The notes under the pieces: generated by a model | Database searches by the model: none | The model's input: only the letters and a program-made list of their open reading frames with translations | Told to the model about the DNA's origin: nothing | In this document: positions 52,608 through 61,560 of the stretch, one piece after another | How positions within the stretch are numbered: the first letter of the stretch is position 1 | How the letters are laid out: every line of letters begins with the position of its first letter | Origin: Rhodospirillum sp. | GTDB lineage: Bacteria > Pseudomonadota > Alphaproteobacteria > Rhodospirillales > Rhodospirillaceae | Direction: 5' to 3' | DNA: 64,000 nucleotides | Assembly (NCBI GenBank): GCA_021741145.1 | Contig: JAIOYK010000001.1 | Location: forward strand, 145,707 to 209,706 | Made by a program: the position numbers and the translations under genes

Positions 52608-53642
52608 CTACTTCAGCATCCGCTCCTCGGCGGGGGGCAGGAACTCCGTGGTGAAGACATCGGCAACGGCGGGGGTCTTCTCCAGGCCGAAGGACAGGAC
52701 CACCTGATCGATGGCGGTCGTCATGCGGGCCTCGTCGATCCCCCCCATGCCGTTGGCTTTGACCCAGTCGGTCAGCACGTTGCTGTCGATGGCCAGTCGC
52801 AGGCGATCCAGTTCCAGGGCGTCATCAATCAGGGGGTCGACTTCCTTGATGGCGGCGATGCCCGCCTTGGGATCGGCGACCACGTCCTTCCAGCCCTTCA
52901 CCACGGCTTTGAGGAACCCGGTTATAGCCTTGGGGTGCTCCTTCATCATCTCGGGCGAAGCGATCAGCCCATTGCCGTACAGGGACAGGCCCTCGTCGGC
53001 ATATTGCCAGATGTTCAGGTCCTCGGCCTTGATGCCCAGACCCCGCAGGTTCAGCAGGCTGGTGAAGTAGAAGCCGGAGATGCCATCCACGTCCCCACGC
53101 ATCAGCATGGGTTCACGCAAGGGGGGATCCATGGACTCCCAAGTCACGCTGTCCTTGTCCAGGCCGGTGATCGAGGCGAAGGCCGGGAACAGTTTGCGCG
53201 GGGCATCGAAAACCGGCGCGCCAAACGTCTTGCCCGCCATCTTCTCGATGGAATCGATGCCGCTTTTCTTCAGGGTGAACAGGGCAAAGGGCGGAGCGTC
53301 GTAGATGATGAACATGGCCTTCATGGCCTTGTCCGGGTTGTTGGCGTTGAACTCGATCATGGAGTTCAGATCGGCCATGGCGATATCATAGGCACCCGAG
53401 GCCACCCGCGTCACCGCGCCGGAGCTGCCATTGCCCGAATCGACGGTCACATCCAGACCCTCGGCCTCGAAATAACCCTTCTCCTTGGCCAGCAGGAAGG
53501 CCGCGGACGGCCCCTCGAACTTCCAGTCCAGGGAGAACTTGACCGACAGCATATCCCCAGCCTGGGCGGCCGTGGTTCCGGCAAGGGTGAGAAGCGCGAC
53601 GCCCAGGGTAGCAAGGGACTTGCGCGGCGAGGGGAAGGTCAT
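52608..53642 (-). CDS. ABC transporter substrate-binding protein, NMT1/THI5-like
   Basis: Periplasmic receptor of 344 residues with a signal peptide (LATLGVALLTLAGTTAAQA, cleavage near residue 28). Mature part begins LSVKFSLDWKFEGPSAAFLLAKEKGYFEAEGL, the NMT1 signature; RVASGAYDIAMADLNSMIEF and DPPLREPMLMRGDVDGISGFY follow. Start at 53640-53642 has GGAGAG 6 nt upstream; an ATG two codons earlier is possible. It is divergent from the purine operon, which suggests a purine or ureide ligand (inference). Confidence 0.92.
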   Translation of the reverse strand: MTFPSPRKSLATLGVALLTLAGTTAAQAGDMLSVKFSLDWKFEGPSAAFLLAKEKGYFEAEGLDVTVDSGNGSSGAVTRVASGAYDIAMADLNSMIEFNANNPDKAMKAMFIIYDAPPFALFTLKKSGIDSIEKMAGKTFGAPVFDAPRKLFPAFASITGLDKDSVTWESMDPPLREPMLMRGDVDGISGFYFTSLLNLRGLGIKAEDLNIWQYADEGLSLYGNGLIASPEMMKEHPKAITGFLKAVVKGWKDVVADPKAGIAAIKEVDPLIDDALELDRLRLAIDSNVLTDWVKANGMGGIDEARMTTAIDQVVLSFGLEKTPAVADVFTTEFLPPAEERMLK

Positions 53643-53829
53643 GGTCATCTCTCCATGGAAGGATTGGGGCAAATTTCGGAAACGAAACCGGGGAAACCGG
53701 TTCGAAAAGTTGCTTAAAAAATGCACAGACATTAGCCGTGCATTATTTTTAACCACGATCATGAAAATTGTCGACGATTTTTGACGTCAATGTCTGCAAT
53801 AATGGGAACGATCAGTTTCAGGAGGTGTC
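53643..53829. promoter_or_regulatory. Palindrome-rich divergent promoter region, ABC operon / xdh operon
   Basis: An AT-rich 187-bp region. It contains AATGCAC-N11-GTGCATT flanked by TTAAAAA/TTTTTAA arms (53714-53752), a near palindrome centred on GTCGAC (53764-53781) and a perfect TTGACGTCAA (53781-53790). A motif like TGCA(C)AGACATT occurs in both orientations (around 53722 and 53789). One or more regulators should bind here, controlling purine transport and breakdown together. Confidence 0.6.
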
Positions 53830-55260
53830 ATGGACGGTGGAACGCGCTTCGCCTTGAACGGCCAAATGACCCATGTGAATGGCGTTCCACCAGACTGGAC
53901 CCTGCTCCGCTGGCTGCGGGAAGAGGGCTGGACCGCCAGTAAGGAAGGCTGCGCGGAAGGGGACTGTGGCGCCTGCACGGTTTTGATGAGCACACCCCCA
54001 TTGGAAGAGAGTGCCATGGCCTGGCGGGCGGTCAATGCCTGTCTCGTTCTCTTGCCCCAGGTCCATGGACGGGCGGTGATCACCGCGGAAGGTCTGACCA
54101 AGGCCGACGGCGGACCCCACCCAGTCCAACGCGCCCTAGCGGAGTCCCATGGCACTCAATGCGGCTATTGCTCGCCGGGGTTCACCATGGCCCTGGCCGC
54201 CCTCTCCCTGGATGCGGACCGGAGCGAGGAGGCGATTCTCGAGTCCATCGCCGGGAACCTCTGCCGTTGCACGGGCTACCGGCCCATCGTCGAGGCCGCC
54301 CGCGCCCTACCCAGTTGGACGCCCGCCCTGGATCCCACCATCGAACAGACTTTGCGCGCCCTGACCGCCGAGTCCCTGGCGTACACGGTGGGAGGGCAAC
54401 GGGTGTGCGCTCCCGTGGATCTGGACGAGGCCCTGGCCTTCCGCGCCGAACACCCCGACGCCTGGGTCTGGGCCGGGGGCACGGATTTGGGTTTGCGGAT
54501 CACCAAGGCCCTGGAGCGTCCCGCCGAGATCCTCGCCCTGGGCCGGATCCCCGCCCTGCGGGGAGTCCGCGAAACCGACAAGACCCTGGAACTCGGCGCC
54601 ACCACCCCTTATGTCGAGGCCCTGGCGGCGATGACCGCCCTGGCCCCCTCCCTGGGCGCCCTGGTCCGGCGCATCGCCGCGGCGCAGATCCGCAACCTGG
54701 GGACCCTGGCCGGGAACCTGGGGACGGCCTCTCCCATCGGCGACGGCCTGCCCCCCCTGATCGCGCTTGGGGCCAAGGTGGTCCTGGGAAGCCTCCGGGG
54801 CGAGCGCGTCCTGCCCGTGGAGGAGTTCGTCACCGGGTATCGGCAAACGGCCCTCGCGCCCGACGAGTTGATCCTCTCCATCCGTATCCCCAAACCCTCG
54901 CCAAACCTGCATGTGAGCTGCCACAAAGTGGCCAAGCGGGTGGATCAGGACATTTCCGCCGTCTCCGCCGCCTTCGTCCTGGGCGTCGAAGACGGACGCG
55001 TCACCACCGCCCGCCTCGCCTATGGCGGGGTGGCCGACCGGCCCAAGCGGGCGACCGGAGCGGAAGCGGCCTTGCTCGGCCAGCCCTGGACCCGCGACGG
55101 CTTGGAGGCGGCCAAGGCGGCCCTCGCCGACGACATCGCCCCCATGGACGAAGCCCGGGGTACGGCGGCTTACCGTCGATTGGTGGCGGCGAACCTGCTC
55201 GACCGCCTCTATCTGGAGACCACCGAGACGACCGCGCCCGCGCGGCTGGAGGCCCTGTGA
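53830..55260 (+). CDS. xdhA: Xanthine dehydrogenase small subunit (Fe-S and FAD)
   Basis: Cytoplasmic electron-transfer subunit of 476 residues. Two [2Fe-2S] domains: plant-type cluster EGCAEGDCGACTV (from ~40), and the second cluster CGYCSPGF plus NLCRCTGYRPI (~110-155). The FAD domain follows (from ~190; VWAGGTDLGLRI, QIRNLGTLAGNLGTASPIGD). The AGGAGG ribosome site is strong. It is first in a six-gene operon xdhA-xdhB-xdhC-uraD/H-puuD-puuE. Confidence 0.96.
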   Translation: MDGGTRFALNGQMTHVNGVPPDWTLLRWLREEGWTASKEGCAEGDCGACTVLMSTPPLEESAMAWRAVNACLVLLPQVHGRAVITAEGLTKADGGPHPVQRALAESHGTQCGYCSPGFTMALAALSLDADRSEEAILESIAGNLCRCTGYRPIVEAARALPSWTPALDPTIEQTLRALTAESLAYTVGGQRVCAPVDLDEALAFRAEHPDAWVWAGGTDLGLRITKALERPAEILALGRIPALRGVRETDKTLELGATTPYVEALAAMTALAPSLGALVRRIAAAQIRNLGTLAGNLGTASPIGDGLPPLIALGAKVVLGSLRGERVLPVEEFVTGYRQTALAPDELILSIRIPKPSPNLHVSCHKVAKRVDQDISAVSAAFVLGVEDGRVTTARLAYGGVADRPKRATGAEAALLGQPWTRDGLEAAKAALADDIAPMDEARGTAAYRRLVAANLLDRLYLETTETTAPARLEAL

Positions 55261-55262
55261 GC

Positions 55263-57599
55263 ATGACCATGCCCCCCTCCCCCCTGACCATGCCTCCCTC
55301 CCCTTCGGCCTCTCCCTCCGCGGTCCATGTCACCGCGGCCCATGACAGCGCCCTGAAGCATACGACCGGCGAGGCGATCTATATCGATGACATGCCCCTG
55401 CCAAGGGGCGCCCTCCATCTGGCCCTGGTCACCAGCGCCTGGGCGCACGCGCGGATCACCGGCATTGATGTCGGCGCCGCCTTGGCCCTGCCGGGCGTCT
55501 CCGCGGTGATCACCGCCAAGGATATCATCGGCCCCAACGACATCGGCGCCATCGTCCCCGGAGAGGTCCTGCTGGCCGAGGATCTGGTCGAATACGTCGG
55601 CCATCCCATCGCCGCGGTCTGCGCCCGCGACGAGGACACCGCGCGGCGGGCCGCGGCCCTGGTCACGATCGAAGGCGCCCCCCTTCCGCCGGTCCTGGCC
55701 CTGGACGCGGCCATTGGCGACAAACATTATCTCCTTCCCCCATCCGTCTTCCTACGGGGGGATCCCGATCCGGACCTGGCCCGGGCGCCGCACCGCCTGA
55801 CGGGCTCCGTCCGGGTGGGGGGTCAGGACCATTTCTATCTGGAAACCCAGGTGGCGCTGGCCATCCCAGGAGAGGACCGGGACATGCTGGTCCATTCGGG
55901 CACCCAGCACCCGACCGAGGTCCAACATCTGGTCGCGCGCCTGTTGAGCCTGGACATGAACGCCGTGACCGTGGAGATCCGGCGCATGGGCGGCGGGTTC
56001 GGCGGCAAGGAGAGCCAAGCGACCCTCGTCGCGGGGATCGCCGCGGTGGCCGCCCGGGTCACCGGTCACCCCTGCAAGCTGCGCCTGGACCGGGACACGG
56101 ATATGGAGGTCACCGGCAAGCGTCACGGTTTTCTCCTGTCCTGGGACGTGGGCGTCGATGACGAGGGGCGCATTCTCGCCGTCGACATGACCTTGGCCGC
56201 CGATTGCGGCTGGTCCATCGACCTCTCCCCGGGGGTGGTCAGCCGCGCATTAAGCCATGCCGACAATGCCTATTTCTATCCCCATGTCCGGCTGACGGGC
56301 CTCTATTGCAAGACCAACCGCCAATCCAATACGGCCTTCCGCGGCTTCGGCGGCCCCCAGGGCATGATGGCGGCGGAAGCCATGGTGGACCACATCGCCC
56401 GGACCCTCCAACTGGATCCCGTGGAGACGCGGCGGCGCAATTTTTACGGCCCGGGTCGGGACATCACCCCCTATCACCAAACGGTCGAGCATTTTCGCCT
56501 GCCCGCCATGCTGGAGACCCTGCTGGCCTCCGCTGACTACGCCACCCGACGGGCGTCCGTCGATGCCTTCAACGCCACCAATCCCACCCTGCGCAAGGGG
56601 CTGGCTCTCTCGCCGGTCAAATTCGGCGTGTCCTTCAACAAGCCGGAGATGAATCAGGCGGGGGCGTTGGTGCATGTGTATACGGACGGCTCGGTCAGCC
56701 TGAACCACGGCGGGACGGAGATGGGCCAGGGCCTGTTCGTCAAGGTCGCCCAGGTGGTCGCCGCCGTGTTCGGCCTGGATCTTGATCGGATCAAACCCAC
56801 GGCGACGACGACGGGCAAGGTGCCGAACACCTCGCCCACGGCGGCGTCCTCGGGCACGGATCTCAATGGCATGGCCGCCAAGATCGCGGCGGAGACCATC
56901 CGCGCCCGCATGGCCGAGCAGGCCGCGGCCCTGTTCGAGGAACCCGTCGAGGCCATCCGCTTCGAGAGCAACCGGGTGTTCGCCGGGAACAAAAGCCTCT
57001 CCTTCCCCGAACTGGCCGAGGCTTGCCATGGGGAGCGGATTTCCCTGTCGTCGACCGGGTTCTATCGCACGCCGAAAATCCACTTCGATCGGACGACCAA
57101 CACCGGGCGCCCCTTCTTGTACTTCGCCCATGGGTTGGCCGTGTCCGAGGTGGCCATCGACACCCTGACCGGCGAATGGAAGCCCTTGCGCGTGGACATC
57201 CTCCATGACGTGGGGGCCTCGCTCAACCCGGCGGTGGACAAGGGCCAGATCGAGGGAGGCTTCATCCAGGGCATGGGCTGGCTGACCATGGAAGAGCTGG
57301 TTTGGGACAAGGTAGGCCGTCTGCGCACCCATGCCCCCTCCACCTACAAGATCCCCACGGCCCGGGACGTGCCCGCCGTCTTCACCGTGGAGCTGCTGGC
57401 CGACGCACCAAACGAGGAGGCCACCGTCTTCCGCTCCAAGGCCGTGGGCGAGCCACCCTTGGTTCTGGCGCTGTCGGTCTGGTTGGCGCTGCGGGACGCG
57501 GTGGGGTCACTCGCCCCGGCGGGATGGGTTCCTCCCCTGGCCGCTCCGGCGACACCGGAAAAAATCCTGATGGCTTGCGAGGAGGCGCGCCGCGCATGA
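55263..57599 (+). CDS. xdhB: Xanthine dehydrogenase molybdenum-binding subunit
   Basis: Catalytic Mo-cofactor subunit of 778 residues, oxidising hypoxanthine and xanthine to urate. Key motifs: MGGGFGGKESQ (cofactor binding), AFRGFGGPQGM (substrate arginine), NHGGTEMGQGL, and the catalytic glutamate in KAVGEPPLVLAL near the C-terminus. The N-terminus (MTMPPSPLTMPPSPS) results from a 21-bp tandem duplication at 55266-55307. It starts 2 bp after xdhA. Confidence 0.96.
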   Translation: MTMPPSPLTMPPSPSASPSAVHVTAAHDSALKHTTGEAIYIDDMPLPRGALHLALVTSAWAHARITGIDVGAALALPGVSAVITAKDIIGPNDIGAIVPGEVLLAEDLVEYVGHPIAAVCARDEDTARRAAALVTIEGAPLPPVLALDAAIGDKHYLLPPSVFLRGDPDPDLARAPHRLTGSVRVGGQDHFYLETQVALAIPGEDRDMLVHSGTQHPTEVQHLVARLLSLDMNAVTVEIRRMGGGFGGKESQATLVAGIAAVAARVTGHPCKLRLDRDTDMEVTGKRHGFLLSWDVGVDDEGRILAVDMTLAADCGWSIDLSPGVVSRALSHADNAYFYPHVRLTGLYCKTNRQSNTAFRGFGGPQGMMAAEAMVDHIARTLQLDPVETRRRNFYGPGRDITPYHQTVEHFRLPAMLETLLASADYATRRASVDAFNATNPTLRKGLALSPVKFGVSFNKPEMNQAGALVHVYTDGSVSLNHGGTEMGQGLFVKVAQVVAAVFGLDLDRIKPTATTTGKVPNTSPTAASSGTDLNGMAAKIAAETIRARMAEQAAALFEEPVEAIRFESNRVFAGNKSLSFPELAEACHGERISLSSTGFYRTPKIHFDRTTNTGRPFLYFAHGLAVSEVAIDTLTGEWKPLRVDILHDVGASLNPAVDKGQIEGGFIQGMGWLTMEELVWDKVGRLRTHAPSTYKIPTARDVPAVFTVELLADAPNEEATVFRSKAVGEPPLVLALSVWLALRDAVGSLAPAGWVPPLAAPATPEKILMACEEARRA

Positions 57600-58375
57600 T
57601 TCCGCCCCTCCCCCCCAACTGGCGCGAGGCCCTGGTCACCCTGGAGGCCGAGGCCCGCCCCCATGTGTTGGTCACCCTGGTGGAAACCCTGGGCTCCACC
57701 CCGCGGGGCGCGGGGACCAAGATGGTGGTGACGGCGGAGGCCGTCTCCGGCTCCATCGGCGGCGGAGTGCTCGAAAACGAAGCGTTCTCCACCGCCCGCC
57801 GTCTCCTGGCCGAGGGCGCGAGCGGGCCGACCCTGGAAAAGGTGATGCTCGGCGCCGACCGGGATCAATGTTGCGGCGGCGCCGTCACCCTATTGTTCGA
57901 GGTCTTCGTGCCCGAGGGGATCACGCTCGCCCTGTTCGGCGCCGGTCACGTGGGAAAAGCCCTGGTCCGCGTGCTGGAGGGGACGGGCGTCCGCGTCCTC
58001 TGGTTCGACGAACGCCCCGCGCCTTTTCCCCCGGGCACTTGGGCCGCCACCCGGGAGACACCCGACCCCGCCGCCGTGGTTCCCGACCTGCCCCCCGGCG
58101 CCCGGGTGCTGGTCATGACCCATAGCCACCAGCGGGATTACGAGATCCTCGCGGCCCTGCTGGAGCGCCGGGACCTGGGTCCTCTGGGGGTGATCGGCTC
58201 CAAGACCAAATGGGCGCGCTTCCGTTCGCGCCTGTTGGACGCGGGCCACCCCGCCGAGCGGATCGACGCCATCGCCTGTCCCATCGGGCTTCCGGGCGTG
58301 GGCGGCAAACGCCCCGCCGAGATCGCCATTTCCATCGCCGTCGATATTCTGCGTACAGGAGATCCCTCCCCATGA
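57596..58375 (+). CDS. xdhC: Xanthine dehydrogenase accessory protein XdhC
   Basis: Molybdenum-cofactor chaperone of 259 residues that loads the sulfurated cofactor into XdhB. Features: LVETLGSTPRGAGTKMVV near the N-terminus, DQCCGGAVTLLFE (cysteine pair), Rossmann-like LALFGAGHVGKALVRVL and LGVIGSKTKWARFRSRL near the end. It overlaps xdhB and the next gene by 4 bp each (ATGA). Confidence 0.95.
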   Translation: MIPPLPPNWREALVTLEAEARPHVLVTLVETLGSTPRGAGTKMVVTAEAVSGSIGGGVLENEAFSTARRLLAEGASGPTLEKVMLGADRDQCCGGAVTLLFEVFVPEGITLALFGAGHVGKALVRVLEGTGVRVLWFDERPAPFPPGTWAATRETPDPAAVVPDLPPGARVLVMTHSHQRDYEILAALLERRDLGPLGVIGSKTKWARFRSRLLDAGHPAERIDAIACPIGLPGVGGKRPAEIAISIAVDILRTGDPSP

Positions 58376-59274
58376 GTTCCCCCCCGACCCCGGACGGGGT
58401 CAAGACCCCAATGTCCCTCGACGCGGTCAACGCCCTGCCGCTCGCCGCTTTCGTCGAGACCTTGGGCGGCGTTTTCGAGCATTCCCCCTGGGTCGCCAAG
58501 CGGGCCGGATCCGCCCGCCCCTTCGACAGCCAGAAGGCCCTGCATGCCGCCATGGTCGCCGCCGTCGACAGCGCCAGCGAGGCGGAACAGTTGGCGCTGC
58601 TCGATGCCCACCCGGATTTGGCCGGCCGCGCCGCGCTGGCCGGGGGGCTGACCGAAGCCTCGACCGGCGAACAGGCCTCCGCCGGTCTGGACAGCCTGAC
58701 ACCCGAGGAAATGGCCCGCTTCACCGAACTGAACGCCAGCTACAAGGCCCGGTTCGGCTTCCCCTTCATCATGGCCGTGCGGGGCGCGGACAAGGCCCGC
58801 ATCCTCGCCGGGTTCGAAGGCCGCGTGACCAACAGCCAGGAGGAGGAGATCCGCCGCGCCCTGGCCGAAGTGGCCAAGATCGCCTGGATGCGCCTGCCCG
58901 CCCTGGTCCGCCCCGCCCCGACGGGCAAGCTGACCACCCATGTGCTCGATACCGCGACCGGATGCCCGGCCTCCGGTCTGCCAATCACCCTCTGGCGGCT
59001 GGAGGGGGAGGGGCGGAGCCTGCTGGGGTCCTTCGTCACCAATGCGGACGGGCGCCTGGACGACCCTGCTCTGGCTGGCGAGGCCCTGGTATCCGGCATC
59101 TATGAGTGGGTCTTCGAGTGCGGTGTCTATTTCGCCCGCTCGGGTCAGACCACGGCGGCCCCCCCCTTCCTGGACCGCGTCCCCTTGCGCTTTTCCATCG
59201 GCGACCCGGAGGCCCATTACCATGTGCCCCTGCTGGTCTCGCCCTGGTCCTATTCCACCTACCGCGGGAGCTGA
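58372..59274 (+). CDS. Fused OHCU decarboxylase / 5-hydroxyisourate hydrolase
   Basis: A 300-residue bifunctional enzyme turning the urate oxidase product into S-allantoin. Residues ~15-178 are OHCU decarboxylase (UraD): H80 in DAHPDLAGR, STGEQASAGLD with the catalytic Glu, FGFPFIMAVRG. Residues ~184-300 are the transthyretin-like HIU hydrolase (UraH): H190 in LTTHVLDTATGCPA, and the C-terminal tetrapeptide YRGS that defines the family. The hydrolase works first, then the decarboxylase. The domain order is that of plant allantoin synthase. It overlaps xdhC by 4 bp. Confidence 0.95.
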   Translation: MSSPPTPDGVKTPMSLDAVNALPLAAFVETLGGVFEHSPWVAKRAGSARPFDSQKALHAAMVAAVDSASEAEQLALLDAHPDLAGRAALAGGLTEASTGEQASAGLDSLTPEEMARFTELNASYKARFGFPFIMAVRGADKARILAGFEGRVTNSQEEEIRRALAEVAKIAWMRLPALVRPAPTGKLTTHVLDTATGCPASGLPITLWRLEGEGRSLLGSFVTNADGRLDDPALAGEALVSGIYEWVFECGVYFARSGQTTAAPPFLDRVPLRFSIGDPEAHYHVPLLVSPWSYSTYRGS

Positions 59275-59282
59275 GAAGACCC

Positions 59283-60512
59283 ATGGATCTCGCCCTCATG
59301 GACTGGCTGAACCTGGTCCTTCGCTGGAGTCACCTGATCGTCGGCATCGCCTGGATCGGGTCGTCCTTCTATTTCGTCTGGCAGGACAACAGCCTGGAGG
59401 CCACCGCCGACGACCCCGAGCGCAAGCGCCTGCAAGGGGAGATCTGGATGGTCCACGGCGGCGGCTTCTACCACGCCAGGAAATACAAGGTGGCCCCGCC
59501 CGACCTGCCCCCGCATCTGCACTGGTTCAAGTGGGAGGCCTATACGACCTGGATGTCGGGCATGTCCCTGCTGGTGGTCGTCTATTACCTCTCCGGGCCG
59601 GCCTTCCTGCTGCCCTTGGGCAGTGAGCTGGGGTACCTGGGCGGAATCGCCGTGGGGCTGGGGTCCCTGATCGGGGGGTGGGTGGTCTATGACCTGCTCT
59701 GCCGAAGCCCGCTCGGCAAGGACGACCGGATCCTCGCCCTGTCGGTCGTCGTCTTCATCGCGGTGCTGACCTATGTCCTGACCCATGTGCTGTCTGGGCG
59801 GGCGGCCTTTTTGCATGTGGGGGCGACGCTGGGCACCATCATGGCGGCCAATGTCCTCCATGTGATCATGCCCAACCAGCGCAAGATCGTCGCGGCCATG
59901 CAAGCGGGTGAGACGCCGGACCCCATTTGGGGCCTGAAGGGCAAGCAGCGGAGCGTCCATAACACCTTCGTCACCCTGCCGGTTCTGTTCCTGATGGTCT
60001 CCAACCACTATCCGGGCCTGACCGAGCACCCCTATTCCTGGCTGGTCCTGCTCGCCGTGGCGGCCATCGGCGCGGCGGTGCGTCTGGCCTTCGTCCTGCG
60101 CCACACGGGCCGCATGAAGCCCTGGATGCTGCCCGCCTGCCTCGTCGCCTTCCTGGCGGTGATCGGCGCCACGGCGGCGACCCGGGATCTCGGGGGACCG
60201 CCCCTGTCCGCTCCGCTGGCCGAGGGGGAAGAGGCCGCGCCGGATACCCTGGAACCGGTGGTCATGGCCATCGTCGCGGCCCGCTGTCAAACCTGCCACG
60301 CCCGGCAACCGACCTACGAGGGTTTTGACGAGCCCCCCAAGGGCGTGGTCCTGGAAACCCCGGCGGACCTGCGGCACTGGGCCGGACCGGTCCTGGTCCA
60401 GGCGGTGCATGGGGAAACCATGCCCCTGGGCAACCTCACGGAAATTCGACCGGAGGAGCGGGTGCTCCTCGGCCAATGGCTTGAAAATAAGACGGAAGGA
60501 AACGAGCAATGA
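59283..60512 (+). CDS. puuD: Membrane urate oxidase PuuD with cytochrome c domain
   Basis: A 409-residue integral-membrane urate oxidase replacing soluble uricase. An N-terminal membrane part with about eight helices (WSHLIVGIAWIGSSFYFVWQDN, HVIMPNQRKIVAAMQAGE) is followed by a C-terminal c-type cytochrome with heme motif CQTCH (C335, C338, H339) and a likely methionine ligand in TMPLGN. Electrons from urate should enter the respiratory chain, so no H2O2 is produced. It starts 8 bp after the fused decarboxylase/hydrolase gene. Confidence 0.95.
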   Translation: MDLALMDWLNLVLRWSHLIVGIAWIGSSFYFVWQDNSLEATADDPERKRLQGEIWMVHGGGFYHARKYKVAPPDLPPHLHWFKWEAYTTWMSGMSLLVVVYYLSGPAFLLPLGSELGYLGGIAVGLGSLIGGWVVYDLLCRSPLGKDDRILALSVVVFIAVLTYVLTHVLSGRAAFLHVGATLGTIMAANVLHVIMPNQRKIVAAMQAGETPDPIWGLKGKQRSVHNTFVTLPVLFLMVSNHYPGLTEHPYSWLVLLAVAAIGAAVRLAFVLRHTGRMKPWMLPACLVAFLAVIGATAATRDLGGPPLSAPLAEGEEAAPDTLEPVVMAIVAARCQTCHARQPTYEGFDEPPKGVVLETPADLRHWAGPVLVQAVHGETMPLGNLTEIRPEERVLLGQWLENKTEGNEQ

Positions 60513-61417
60513 GCGAGACCTACCCCCGGGATCTCATCGGCTATGGCAAGGATGTCCCCGACGCCGCTTGGCCCGGCGGCGCCCGGATCGCCCTGCAATG
60601 TGTCATCAACTACGAGGAAGGCGGCGAGAACTGCATCCTCCACGGCGATGACGCATCGGAGGCCTATCTGCAGGAGGTCCCCGGCCTCGCCCCCCTCCCC
60701 GGCCAGCGCAACATCCAGGTGGAGAGCATGTATGAATACGGCTCCCGCGCCGGGCTCTGGCGGCTGATGCGGCTGTTCAAGCGCTATGACTGGCCGGTGA
60801 CCGTCTACGGTGTCGCCATGGCGCTCCAGCGCAATCCGGACGCCGTGGCCGCCATGCTGGAAAACGGCCATGAGATCGCCAGCCACGGCCTGCGCTGGAT
60901 CGACTACCAGACCGTCCCGGAAGAGGTGGAACGCGCCCATATCCGCGAGGCCCTGGCCATCCACGAGGCGGTCACGGGATCCAGGCCGCGGGGCTGGTAC
61001 ACGGGCCGTGTCAGCCCCCGCACCCGCCGACTGGTGGCCGAGGAAACGGACTGCCTCTACGACGCCGACAGCTACGCCGACGACCTTCCCTATTGGGAGA
61101 CGGTGGGGGACAAGCAGCAGCTGATCGTGCCCTATACGCTGGACAATAACGACATGAAGTTCGCCACCCTCCACGGCCTGTCCACCGGCGAGGAGTTCTT
61201 CACCTACCTGCGCGACGCCTTTGATGTGTTGTACGAGGAAGGCGCCGACAAACCGCGGATGATGTCGGTGGGGCTGCACTGTCGTCTGGCGGGGCGGCCT
61301 GGGCGGACGGCGGGGCTACGGCGCTTCCTGGACTACGTGGCGGGCCACGAAAAGGTCTGGGTCTGCCGCCGCGTCGACATCGCCAAGCACTGGCGGGAGC
61401 GGTTTCCGCCTGGGTGA
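60509..61417 (+). CDS. puuE: Allantoinase PuuE (polysaccharide deacetylase family)
   Basis: Allantoinase of 302 residues unrelated to the amidohydrolase type, opening allantoin to allantoate. PuuE signatures: NYEEGGENCILHGDDASEAYL, ESMYEYGSRAGLWRLMRLF, VYGVAMALQRNP, ASHGLRWIDYQTV and SVGLHCRLAGRPGR. It overlaps puuD by 4 bp and ends the purine operon. Enzymes for allantoate are not in the window. Confidence 0.96.
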   Translation: MSETYPRDLIGYGKDVPDAAWPGGARIALQCVINYEEGGENCILHGDDASEAYLQEVPGLAPLPGQRNIQVESMYEYGSRAGLWRLMRLFKRYDWPVTVYGVAMALQRNPDAVAAMLENGHEIASHGLRWIDYQTVPEEVERAHIREALAIHEAVTGSRPRGWYTGRVSPRTRRLVAEETDCLYDADSYADDLPYWETVGDKQQLIVPYTLDNNDMKFATLHGLSTGEEFFTYLRDAFDVLYEEGADKPRMMSVGLHCRLAGRPGRTAGLRRFLDYVAGHEKVWVCRRVDIAKHWRERFPPG

Positions 61418-61560
61418 GGGGAGGCTCAGATCCGCTCGTCAGTTCGTGACAACAGGCGATAATTCTATTATAAGATTCAAAGGTATAATGATCGTTTGGT
61501 GGCGTTTAACGACGTCGGCAGGTGAAGCAGGTCCAGCATTTACCAAATCAGGAAGTTCCC
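61418..61560 (+). promoter_or_regulatory. AT-rich promoter region of the AlbA_2/ParA module
   Basis: This 143-bp gap changes sharply to AT-rich sequence. A perfect -10 box TATAAT stands at 61484-61489, but no good -35 box is seen 17 bp upstream. No terminator for the purine operon could be identified. Confidence 0.35.

Noticed and set aside
53720..53744. NtrC binding site upstream of xdhA (TGCAC...GTGCA)
   Set aside because: The half-sites are 11 nt apart; the NtrC consensus needs 7 between TGCAC and GTGCA.
55266..55307. 21-bp duplication at the xdhB N-terminus as a separate functional element
   Set aside because: It only adds seven low-complexity residues before the conserved domain; it is noted within the tandem-duplication pattern but has no evident function.
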